Made by a program: the position numbers and the translations under genes. A stretch of 64,000 nucleotides of DNA from Stutzerimonas stutzeri. GTDB taxonomy: Bacteria > Pseudomonadota > Gammaproteobacteria > Pseudomonadales > Pseudomonadaceae. The DNA lies in assembly GCF_013522825.1 (NCBI RefSeq), contig NZ_JAAMQZ010000025.1:1-64000 (forward strand), in the 5' to 3' direction. Below the pieces are notes generated by a model that was given only the letters and a program-made list of their open reading frames with translations, ran no database searches and had not been told where the DNA came from. Below are positions 17,912 through 25,993 of this stretch, piece after piece (the first letter of the stretch is position 1; each line of letters starts with the position of its first letter).

Positions 17912-19164
17912 GCGAAGTGTCCTTGCGCTACGTGTTCTATCGCGTGCTCACCGAGCAGGGCCGCGTGCGTATTGGCTTGTCGAAGCTGCCGGTCACCGAC
18001 TACAGCAATGCCCACCCGCTGGTAGAGCGGCGCGAGCAGGCAGTGGTGCTGAGGCTTTATGTTTTGCCGATGCTGCTTGTGCCGTTGTTCGACGGCCTGG
18101 CGCTGTTCCTGCGCCGCAGCATTCCCCTGACGCTGCTGGCGGAATTCCTGCACAGCCTGGGCCTGATGTTGCGCAGCGGGCTGCCGGTGGACATGGCGCT
18201 GAAGGACCTGCGCGAAGATGCCACACATCCGGCACTCAAGGCCTTGACTGCGGACTTGCTCAACGGCGTAAGGGCTGGCAACAGCCTTTCGTCACGGCTG
18301 TCGTTCTATCCTCACCAGGTTCCGGCGACAGTGCGTCACCTCGTCGATATCGGCGAGCGTTCCGGCAATCTGGACCGCGTTCTGATGGATGCCTCCGAGC
18401 ACCTAGGGCGCATCACGGCGCTGCGCCAGGACGTTTCCCGTGCGCTGATCTATCCGTTTTTCGTCGTGGCAACCATCGTCGTTGCCGCGTTGTTCTGGGT
18501 GTATTACGTACTGCCTGATCTGGCCGACATGTTCCGCCAGATGGGTGCCCATCTGCCCCCTCTGACCCAGAGCGTGATGAGCGGCGTGTACTGGATGCGC
18601 GAGCTGCTTGCTGCCTACGGCTACTGGATATCGGCTGCCGTGTTGCTGGTGCCGGTGATACTGAGCCGCAGCCAGCGGGTGCGGGCGGGGTTCTACTGGC
18701 TGGCGTACCGCCTGCCGATCAGCCGCACGCTGGTACGCACCTCCGCCATGGCGTTCATCAGCGAGTACCTGGCGCTGCTCGTAGCGGCGGGCATCAATCT
18801 ACTGGATGGCCTGGCCATTCTGGAGGCAGCGATCCGCAATGAGGTGTATCGCAATGCGATCCGCCAGGCGAGAGAAGGTGTACAGCGAGGCAACACGCTG
18901 TCACGTGAGCTGGAGCGCAGCGGGGTGTTTTCGCCGCTGATGATCCGCCTGATCAACGTCGGCGAGCAGAGCGGCAATCTGGACGGTCAGCTGCGCACCC
19001 TGGCCGATGAGTATCGCCGGCGGCTCAACCATCTGGTGGCAACCCTGGCCGAGGTCATCAAGCCCGCCGTGCTGCTGCTGGCTGGCGCGTTGTTCATTTT
19101 CGTCGTGGTGGTGTTTCTGCTGCCGGTATACGAACTCATTGCGCAAAGCACTCAGCTTCGCTGA
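17908..19164 (+). CDS. GspF/PilC/MshG-family inner-membrane platform protein
   Basis: A 418-aa polytopic protein with two T2SSF domains. The signatures IGERSGNLDRVLMDA (first half) and VGEQSGNLDGQLRTLADEYR (second half) are each followed by membrane segments. It is slightly longer than usual at the N-terminus (~75 residues containing a hydrophobic stretch at ~48-68). As the platform protein it would couple the cytoplasmic motor to pilin insertion. It starts within the stop of the ExeA-like gene. Confidence 0.92.
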   Translation: MSEVSLRYVFYRVLTEQGRVRIGLSKLPVTDYSNAHPLVERREQAVVLRLYVLPMLLVPLFDGLALFLRRSIPLTLLAEFLHSLGLMLRSGLPVDMALKDLREDATHPALKALTADLLNGVRAGNSLSSRLSFYPHQVPATVRHLVDIGERSGNLDRVLMDASEHLGRITALRQDVSRALIYPFFVVATIVVAALFWVYYVLPDLADMFRQMGAHLPPLTQSVMSGVYWMRELLAAYGYWISAAVLLVPVILSRSQRVRAGFYWLAYRLPISRTLVRTSAMAFISEYLALLVAAGINLLDGLAILEAAIRNEVYRNAIRQAREGVQRGNTLSRELERSGVFSPLMIRLINVGEQSGNLDGQLRTLADEYRRRLNHLVATLAEVIKPAVLLLAGALFIFVVVVFLLPVYELIAQSTQLR

Positions 19165-19176
19165 ACAGGACTCGTC

Positions 19177-21234
19177 ATGCCGAACAGCACTTTTGCTCAA
19201 ACACGTCACTGCCGAGGTTTTTCCCTGCTGGAGCTGGCCGCCGTGCTGGCGTTGCTGTCGGGGTTGGTCTTTGCATTGTTATACAAGACTTCTGACGTCA
19301 GCATTCAGACGGCACTGCAAAGTACGGATTCGGCACTGAAGGCAGCCGATGAGCAATTGCGTCAGTTCGCCGCCTGGAACGGGCGCCTGCCCTGTCCGGA
19401 TACCGATGGTGATGGCCTTGAGAACTGTAATGGCAGTACGCAGAAGGGCGACCTGCCGTATCGCACCCTGAAGCTGGCGGCCATCGGCTATGAAGTGGGT
19501 GAGCAGGGGGGGCGTGCGCTGCGCTACGGGGTCTATCGCAACGCGGCGGCGGAAGCCGACCTGGCGGTCAAGGACGAACGCTTCAAACCGACCAATGCCG
19601 ACGCAACGGCCTACGACCTCGGCAATAGCAACAGCCTGGACCTTTGTACTGCTCTGGCCAGCGCCTCGGGACATGCGCAGAACGATGCCTACCTGCATAT
19701 CGCCTACACCGATGGTGCCCGCGCGGGGATGGCGTACATGCTGGCCAGCCCCGGAGTGGCCGACGCAGACAGCGATGGCGATCGCTACGACGGCCTCAAT
19801 AGCACGAGCGCAACAGGATTCAATGCTCCACAAACGCCAGTGTCCACGACCTACGACGACACCACCCGGGGGCGCGGCCTGACCGAGCTGCATGAACTGC
19901 TGCATTGCCAGGTGAGCCAGCGCTCGTTGAACCTGGCGACCAATGCCATCGCGCTGGAGGAGGAGAACATCGCCTTCGCCGAATCCAACAAGGACAGCGC
20001 CGATGAAGGTGTGATGATGAATGCCGTGGGCAGCGCCCTGACTGCCTGGTCCATGGCGCAGGCGGCAGCCGAGCTGAGCGGCGCGATGGAAGTGCAAAGC
20101 ATCTCGGCCGGGCTGCTTGCCACGGCCACCGCCACCTGTGCGATACCGCCCTTTGCCGGTTGCGCACTGGTTCCGGTTTATACCGCAGCCGTAGCCGCCG
20201 CTGGCACTGGCGTAACCCTGTCCGGCTTAGCCGTCGGGTTGTCGGGGACGGCACTGGCGCTGCAGATCACGTCCACGGTGTTTTATTCGGATATTGCAAA
20301 AAAGGCCGGAGTGCCGGAAACCGCCAGTGGCGGCTCGGGCATTACGCCGGAGAGGGTCGATAGTGCATTCATCGCTTCTGAGCAATCACAGCTTAGCGCC
20401 CAGACTGCACAAGATGCCTATATGGCGGCGTTAGCGGCGTATCTTGCTGGCCCGCAGGTCGAGGCGCAAAACAGCCGCGACGCCCTGGAAACCGAGATCG
20501 GCAAGTTGTCCGGCGACCAAGAAAGCAAGGCGCTCGATGACCTTTACGGCTTCCCTCGACCGGAGGACCTAGATCCAGAGAACCCGCCGGACGAATCCAG
20601 CGTCATTCTGGGTGTTGAGCCGTCCATTGATGCCTGGCTCAAGAGCGAAGCCGTGGCGAAACAGATCGCCGAGGCAGATGACTTCGAACTGGTCGACGCC
20701 GACGGTAAACCCATCAAGGACGAAGACGGTAATCCCGTCGATCTCGGTGCCAGTGCGGGTGCGGCCAAGGAAACGGCTGAGCAACGTATCGCTGAGGTTC
20801 GCCAGAGCCTGGTCAGTGCTGGCTGTGACGGCTCCACGCCTTGCCCATTGGCCACCGCGTACGATGCGCATGTCGACGCCTACACCAAAGCGCAAGAGGC
20901 CTGGAACGAGGTCGATAAGCTGCGCGTTGCGGCTGAGGCAGCCGCCAAGAAGGCCAAAGGGGACAGGGACGCTTACGGCGCGCTTAATTGTGCCTACAAC
21001 TTCAATATGGATTATGACGCCAGCACCAGTAGCTGCAAGGCAGGCGCGCCGGGGAGCGGCGCCCTGAATGACGGTATCAAAGCCCTCTGTGATCCTTCCA
21101 GCGAGGCATACGATGCAGTGTCCTGTGCCGCGGTGAAAGCCAACCCTGACTCGACGAATCCCGACCCGCTGACGATCTTCAGTGGCATGGATGATCTGGT
21201 GCGAACGCTGGACAGCAAGGGAACCGTGCAATGA
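19177..21234 (+). CDS. Giant type IV filament minor prepilin, family B (685 aa)
   Basis: Class III leader of 14 residues ending RHCRG, then FSLLELAAVLALLSGL. The family B core follows to about residue 245: RLPCPDTDGDGLENC, YRTLKLAAIGYEVGEQGG, DADSDGDRYDGLN, TELHELLHCQ. A C-terminal extension of ~440 residues is unlike any pilin I know. It has a hydrophobic Ala/Gly-rich region (~300-385, several helical segments), acidic linkers with a third DADGKPIKDEDGNP loop, long helices, and Cys pairs near the end. AGGA precedes the ATG. It probably acts at the filament tip as an adhesin or substrate-binding pilin; that is inference. Confidence 0.85.
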   Translation: MPNSTFAQTRHCRGFSLLELAAVLALLSGLVFALLYKTSDVSIQTALQSTDSALKAADEQLRQFAAWNGRLPCPDTDGDGLENCNGSTQKGDLPYRTLKLAAIGYEVGEQGGRALRYGVYRNAAAEADLAVKDERFKPTNADATAYDLGNSNSLDLCTALASASGHAQNDAYLHIAYTDGARAGMAYMLASPGVADADSDGDRYDGLNSTSATGFNAPQTPVSTTYDDTTRGRGLTELHELLHCQVSQRSLNLATNAIALEEENIAFAESNKDSADEGVMMNAVGSALTAWSMAQAAAELSGAMEVQSISAGLLATATATCAIPPFAGCALVPVYTAAVAAAGTGVTLSGLAVGLSGTALALQITSTVFYSDIAKKAGVPETASGGSGITPERVDSAFIASEQSQLSAQTAQDAYMAALAAYLAGPQVEAQNSRDALETEIGKLSGDQESKALDDLYGFPRPEDLDPENPPDESSVILGVEPSIDAWLKSEAVAKQIAEADDFELVDADGKPIKDEDGNPVDLGASAGAAKETAEQRIAEVRQSLVSAGCDGSTPCPLATAYDAHVDAYTKAQEAWNEVDKLRVAAEAAAKKAKGDRDAYGALNCAYNFNMDYDASTSSCKAGAPGSGALNDGIKALCDPSSEAYDAVSCAAVKANPDSTNPDPLTIFSGMDDLVRTLDSKGTVQ

Positions 21235-22373
21235 ACAGGTCGCAGCAATCCGGTTTCAGCCTGCTGGAAATGGCCCTGACCCTTGCGGTGCTGGGATTTC
21301 TGTTCGCGATGGTACCGATGATCCTGAGCGTGCTGGGCGGCGCACAAAGTGCTTCTCCCGCACTCGATCGGAAGAAACTTGCAGTCAACTCGGCGGTTGG
21401 CTTTATCGTCCAGCATGACCGCCTGCCGTGTCCGGATGCCAATGGCGACGGTAACGAGGACTGCAATGGCGCCCGCAGCGGGCGTTTTCCCTGGCGCACG
21501 GCAGGCCTCGGCCAGCCGCTGGTCAACGACCGCGGGTTCCCTTTCCAGTACGCGGTTTACCAGCATGCCAACGCCAACCTGGTTACGCTGCAGAGCAGCT
21601 ACCAGCCGTCGCTGCTCAATGGCGGGCCTTCGTTGCAGAGAAACGCATTGGATTTCTGCCAAGGCCTCAGGTTGGGTGTGTCCGGTGGGCAGCAGCAGGG
21701 TGAAGCCAGCGTGCAGGCGCATATTGGGAGTGCGGGGGTGAATCCGGCCTTTCTGCTCGTGGACCCTGGCCCGCTTGACGCCGACCGCGACGGCAGGCCC
21801 TTCGACGGTATAAACGCCAAAGGATTGGTGTTCGAATCGGGCGGGCGCAGCCAGAGTGATGACTACGACGATCAGGTAATGGCGATGAGTTTCGCCGAGC
21901 TGGCCACCCGGCTCGGTTGCCCGAGCATCTTGGCGCGCGTCAGCGCGGCTACCCGTGATGCCAATGCGGCCTACGATGCCCAGCGCGCTTTCAAGTTCTA
22001 TCTGGACTTTCGCAAATTTGGTGTGGAGGTCCGCGAAACCAATTTGGATATCGCGGAGCTCAAGCGAACCATCGCTTTGTTCAACTCGGCGGCGAGCATA
22101 GCGATGGGGCTCAATGATCTCGCCACTGGGCTCAGCAGTGCCTCAGGCGCTATCGCCGTTGGGGTGGCGGCAATCAATGCGGCAGCGGCAATTTACGCCA
22201 TACAGGACGAGCTCAGCAGCACCGCAGAAGACGTCTCCGAGAAAAAGGATCAGCTAGCAACCGCCAAGCAACAGCATGAGGCTGCGAAGGTCGCTCATTC
22301 CGACGCCTTGGCCTACCAGCAACAGGCGATCGCCACGGCGCTGAATCGCGATGCGAGGGGGTGGTTCCAATGA
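21231..22373 (+). CDS. Type IV filament minor prepilin with helical extension, family B (380 aa)
   Basis: Short 8-residue leader MNRSQQSG before FSLLEMALTLAVLGFLFA. The family B core contains RLPCPDANGDGNEDC, FPWRTAGLGQPL, LDFCQGLRLG, DADRDGRPFDGIN and DDYDDQVMAMSFAEL. A C-terminal extension (~245-380) has an Ala/Gly-rich hydrophobic hairpin (SSASGAIAVGVAAINAAAAI) flanked by charged helices. The same extension type occurs in the next and previous pilins. The start overlaps the previous stop (ATGA), as does the next start its stop. Confidence 0.85.
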   Translation: MNRSQQSGFSLLEMALTLAVLGFLFAMVPMILSVLGGAQSASPALDRKKLAVNSAVGFIVQHDRLPCPDANGDGNEDCNGARSGRFPWRTAGLGQPLVNDRGFPFQYAVYQHANANLVTLQSSYQPSLLNGGPSLQRNALDFCQGLRLGVSGGQQQGEASVQAHIGSAGVNPAFLLVDPGPLDADRDGRPFDGINAKGLVFESGGRSQSDDYDDQVMAMSFAELATRLGCPSILARVSAATRDANAAYDAQRAFKFYLDFRKFGVEVRETNLDIAELKRTIALFNSAASIAMGLNDLATGLSSASGAIAVGVAAINAAAAIYAIQDELSSTAEDVSEKKDQLATAKQQHEAAKVAHSDALAYQQQAIATALNRDARGWFQ

Positions 22374-23542
22374 GCGCGCGATGCAGGCAACGGGGTATGA
22401 CCCTGATCGAGCTTTCCGTGGTGCTGGTCGTGCTGGGGCTGATGACGGCGGTGCTGCTGTCGCTGCTGCCCTCGTTGACCCGCCTGGCCAGTGTGGAATC
22501 AGCCATTGATGACGTCACTGGCACACAGAATGCGATAACCGGCTTCGCGCTGGCGACCGGTCGGCTGCCCTGTGCCGATATCGATCAGGACGGTAAAGAG
22601 GATTGCCCGGCGGTAGCCGGCGGTTTCCCCTACCTGACGGTGGGGCTCGGTGAGCCGCTGCGAAATGCCTATGGGTATGACTATCGGTATGCCGTCTATG
22701 TGCGCAGCGACGGCGCGCCGATGAACGATGCCAATCTTGCCAGCGCGATCGACCGCTGGCAGCCCACCTTGGTGTCTGGTTTGCCACCGGCCTTAGCACT
22801 GGAGGCGTTTGACAGCAGCACACCGCTGGATCTTTGTCGTGCGCTCGGCGTGGCACAAACCAGCGCTGCCGATAACCAGTATCTGTACCTGGAGCATTCA
22901 GGCGCACGTGAAGCAGTGGCCTATGTGCTGGCTGACCCTGGGCAGGCAGATCGTGACGGTAATGGCTCGCTGTTCGACGGGCTGAATGCTGCCGGGCTGG
23001 GCTTCGAGCACCCGGTGCGTAACAGCAGCCGGGAGTATGACGACCGTGTCAGTGCCGTGCGCTTCAACCAGTTATGGGAACAGCTGGGCTGTTCGGCACT
23101 GCTCGCAACCGCCGGTCATGCGCACCCTAATGTGCTGTCCACGCTGGCGATGTTCCGCCAGACCATTCGCGACTATAAAACGCAGCTTGAACTGGTCGAA
23201 GAGATGGCGTTTGCCGACAACTTCCAGACGGGCGCATCCATTGCCTCGGCTACAGCGTCGGTCGCGGCTGCTGCTGCCTCCGCGCCGACTGCGACGGCTT
23301 CGGCCATCAACACTATGGGAGCCACAGCTGCTGCCGTTGGCGCCTCGTTTGGCGCAATTACAGGCAACGCTGCGCTGGTGGCTACGGCAACGGCCGCCCA
23401 GGTAACGGCCATCAAGAACCTGAATAAGGTTCGTGATCAGTTGAAGGAGCTCGATCTTCTGATCAAAGAACTGGACGAGTTACATGACGGCGTCCGCATC
23501 AATGTTGTCCGCGCCGATAACGACGCGCTTTCGGCCCAGTAA
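22370..23542 (+). CDS. Type IV filament minor prepilin with helical extension, family B (390 aa)
   Basis: A 9-residue leader ends CRQRG; the mature protein begins with Met rather than Phe (MTLIELSVVLVVLGLMTA) and keeps Glu5. Core landmarks are RLPCADIDQDGKEDC, FPYLTVGLGEPL, LDLCRALGVA, RDGNGSLFDGLN and REYDDRVSAVRFNQL. The C-terminal extension (~245-390) has charged helices around a long Ala/Thr-rich hydrophobic stretch (~293-345). The start overlaps the previous stop. ATG 22370 is preferred over the in-frame 22361 start because of the ATGA overlap and normal leader length. Confidence 0.85.
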   Translation: MSARCRQRGMTLIELSVVLVVLGLMTAVLLSLLPSLTRLASVESAIDDVTGTQNAITGFALATGRLPCADIDQDGKEDCPAVAGGFPYLTVGLGEPLRNAYGYDYRYAVYVRSDGAPMNDANLASAIDRWQPTLVSGLPPALALEAFDSSTPLDLCRALGVAQTSAADNQYLYLEHSGAREAVAYVLADPGQADRDGNGSLFDGLNAAGLGFEHPVRNSSREYDDRVSAVRFNQLWEQLGCSALLATAGHAHPNVLSTLAMFRQTIRDYKTQLELVEEMAFADNFQTGASIASATASVAAAAASAPTATASAINTMGATAAAVGASFGAITGNAALVATATAAQVTAIKNLNKVRDQLKELDLLIKELDELHDGVRINVVRADNDALSAQ

Positions 23543-23556
23543 TTACAGAGATTCCC

Positions 23557-24252
23557 ATGACTAGCCATACTTGTTCGCGCCAACGCGGTTTCACATTATT
23601 GGAAATGTCCGTTGTCCTGATCATCGTCGCGCTGATTGTCAGTGCATTGACGCTGGGCAGCGACTTGCAGCGCAACACCGTCTACCAGCATCTGGCGTCC
23701 AGTTTCGTCAGGGGATGGCAACTGTCGTATCTCAGCCATGCGGATCGTGTGGGCGTGGCGCCCGGCGATAGCCAGACGACACCGACTGGCAAGGTCAATG
23801 CGGCTGACGATAGCGAGCTGTGCGGTATTGCCCTGCGCAACGCCATGTACACAGCCGGGGTAACCATGCCCCAGGGGCGCGCAGAAGGCTTCGAGACTCA
23901 CTACGGCTACCTCGACAGCAACGGCAACCCGCAAGACGTCAGCGCCTGCTTTGCAAACGTCGCCTGGAGCGTACCGGGCAGCAGCGCCGGGGTGTACGTG
24001 GTGCAGCGCAAGAATGTGCTGATCCTGCGCGGACTGACGCCCGATCTGGCACGCATGCTCGACAACCTGGTCGATGGCAATGCCGACGCGCGGTTTGGCA
24101 GCTTCCGTGAAGCAGGACAGGCAGCGCTTACCTCCGCCGCCAGCATCGAGTGGAGCCTGGACAGCAGCGTAGCGTACGGCGAAACCAGTGCCACCAACCT
24201 CGACGAATCCCAGGTGGTCACCCTGACCGCTTACTACCTGATGGACCGGTAA
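23557..24252 (+). CDS. Type IV filament prepilin, family A (third)
   Basis: A 231-aa prepilin; leader of 11 residues ending SRQRG, then FTLLEMSVVLIIVALIVSAL with Glu5. It shares the family A core with the two pilins at the start of the operon (MPQGRAEGFETHYGYLDSNGNPQ, RGLTPDLARMLDNLVDGNADARFGSFR, and a final DESQVVTLTAYYLMDR). It is shorter mainly in the middle loop and more divergent in the cysteine region. The stop overlaps the ATPase start by one base (TAATG). Confidence 0.85.
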   Translation: MTSHTCSRQRGFTLLEMSVVLIIVALIVSALTLGSDLQRNTVYQHLASSFVRGWQLSYLSHADRVGVAPGDSQTTPTGKVNAADDSELCGIALRNAMYTAGVTMPQGRAEGFETHYGYLDSNGNPQDVSACFANVAWSVPGSSAGVYVVQRKNVLILRGLTPDLARMLDNLVDGNADARFGSFREAGQAALTSAASIEWSLDSSVAYGETSATNLDESQVVTLTAYYLMDR

Positions 24253-25952
24253 TGAAAAGAGTCGAACCTGGCCTGGTTCTGGCTGACGCGCCTGAGTTGG
24301 GCAGCACGCTGATTCGCCTGGGCATCGTCGAGCCGATTCAGTTGGCCTACGCACAACAAAAGCAAGCGGTAACTGGTGAGTCGCTAAGCCAGATACTGGT
24401 TCGCCTCGGACTGGTTGCTGCCAGTGATCTGGCGCGTGTATTGGCCGAGCATCACGGGTTGCCGTACTTCAGCCAGACCGAATGGCCCGAACCCGCTGCG
24501 GACGTTCTGCAGCTGTTCAGCCGGGAGGCGTGTCTGGCACACAGGCTGTTGCCGCTTCGCGTACACGCCGGAAGTCTTGAGGCGGTACTCGGCAATGCCG
24601 ATCCGCAGCGCGCCGCCAGCCTGATTCAGCGCAGGACCGGGCTGGCGGCGCGGCTTTGGCAAGGCGACTTCATTGCTGTAGCGCGCCGGATCGAGGAGGT
24701 CTATTCGCCACGACGAGGGTCGGTGCTGTCTGTCTTCGAGCAGGAGTATCGCCAGCTGTCCCTGGACGTTCAGGGCTCCTTCCCCGTCGATGAGCTGATC
24801 AACCAGATGCTGGCCTTGGCTGTCAGCGAGCGTGCAACCGATATCCATCTGCAGCCCGAGTCCCAGTCGGTGCATATGGCCTTTCGCATTGACGGCGTGC
24901 TGGTACCTATCATGGCGCTAGGGCGGGGAATGATGCGTCTGGTATCGGCGATCAAGGTTATCTCGGCCATGGACATTTCCGATAACCTGAGGCCACAGGA
25001 TGGTCGCTTCTCCGTCACCATCGAAAACCAGGCCTACGACGTCCGTGTTTCCACCAGCATCACGCCACAAGGGGAGAGCGTCGTTATGCGCCTGCTACCC
25101 AAAGGAGTCTCGGTGGCAGGGTTGGAAGAGCTGGGGTTTGCGCCCGAGCATCTGCAGCGTTTACAGGCACTGTTCCAGCAACCGCACGGTATCTTTCTGA
25201 TGACCGGGCCCACCGGCTCCGGCAAGACCACCACCCTGCATGCAGGATTGCGCCCGCTGGGCATGACCGGCAAGAGTATTCTGACCGTCGAGGACCCCAT
25301 CGAGTACGAGCTGCCGGTCGCTGCTCAAACCCAGGTAAACCGCAAGGCCAACTACACCTTCGAAACCGCCATTCGCCATTTTCTGCGGCACGACCCGGAC
25401 ATCATGCTGGTGGGCGAGATACGCGACGGAGAAACGGCAGAAGCTGCGATCCGCGCTGCGGAAACCGGCCACCTTGTGCTGTCGACGTTGCACGTCAACA
25501 GCGTGTCGGGCGTGGTCGGTCGTCTTATGGCGCTGGGGATCGCGCCCCAGGCGTTGGCCGAAACACTGATCGGCTGCATCAATCAGCGCTTGGCGCGTTG
25601 CCTTTGTTCGCACTGCAAGGTGCCAATAGCTGCGCCTGAAAATATGCCTTCAGGCCTCGAAGCTCTGCTGAGGGGCGTTCAGCACTTTCGAGGCGAGGGT
25701 TGCGAGCACTGTCGTCAGACTGGCTTTTATGGCCGGTTACCTGTCTACGAAATGCTGATCGTGGACGCACCGTTGGCACGCTGGGTCGAGGATGGCGGGC
25801 GTCGCGCTCAGTTGCTCGGGCTGCTCACGGCGAGCAACCATGTACCCCTCTGGGAAACGGGTGCACGCCTCTTGCGTGAAGGGCTCACAACGGTAGACGA
25901 GCTTACGCGCGTTTTGGGTAGTCGCGAGGCTCTGGCTCCAGCCGTGCGCTGA
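24252..25952 (+). CDS. GspE/PilB/MshE-family filament-assembly motor ATPase
   Basis: A 566-aa hexameric motor. The N-terminal MshEN/T2SSE_N domain (~10-140) begins GSTLIRLGIVEPIQL. The core has Walker A GPTGSGKTTT, an Asp box DPIEYELP, Walker B DIMLVGEIRD and a His box AETGHLVLSTLH. A four-cysteine zinc site (CLCSHCK ... CEHCRQTGF) is typical of GspE/PilB. It powers pilin polymerisation at the inner membrane. No PilT-type retraction ATPase accompanies it. It is the last gene of the run; the next genes are on the opposite strand. Confidence 0.93.
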   Translation: MKRVEPGLVLADAPELGSTLIRLGIVEPIQLAYAQQKQAVTGESLSQILVRLGLVAASDLARVLAEHHGLPYFSQTEWPEPAADVLQLFSREACLAHRLLPLRVHAGSLEAVLGNADPQRAASLIQRRTGLAARLWQGDFIAVARRIEEVYSPRRGSVLSVFEQEYRQLSLDVQGSFPVDELINQMLALAVSERATDIHLQPESQSVHMAFRIDGVLVPIMALGRGMMRLVSAIKVISAMDISDNLRPQDGRFSVTIENQAYDVRVSTSITPQGESVVMRLLPKGVSVAGLEELGFAPEHLQRLQALFQQPHGIFLMTGPTGSGKTTTLHAGLRPLGMTGKSILTVEDPIEYELPVAAQTQVNRKANYTFETAIRHFLRHDPDIMLVGEIRDGETAEAAIRAAETGHLVLSTLHVNSVSGVVGRLMALGIAPQALAETLIGCINQRLARCLCSHCKVPIAAPENMPSGLEALLRGVQHFRGEGCEHCRQTGFYGRLPVYEMLIVDAPLARWVEDGGRRAQLLGLLTASNHVPLWETGARLLREGLTTVDELTRVLGSREALAPAVR

Positions 25953-25993
25953 CCCTGATAGACATATGAAGACTTTCCTTAAGTTCAAAAAGA

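Noticed and set aside
8481..25952. The cluster as a classical Xcp/Hxc type II secretion system
   Set aside because: The pilins do not resemble GspG-GspK, no pilin lacks Glu5 as GspK does, and the gene order with MshN-, ExeA- and PilM/N-like proteins is closer to MSHA-type machines.
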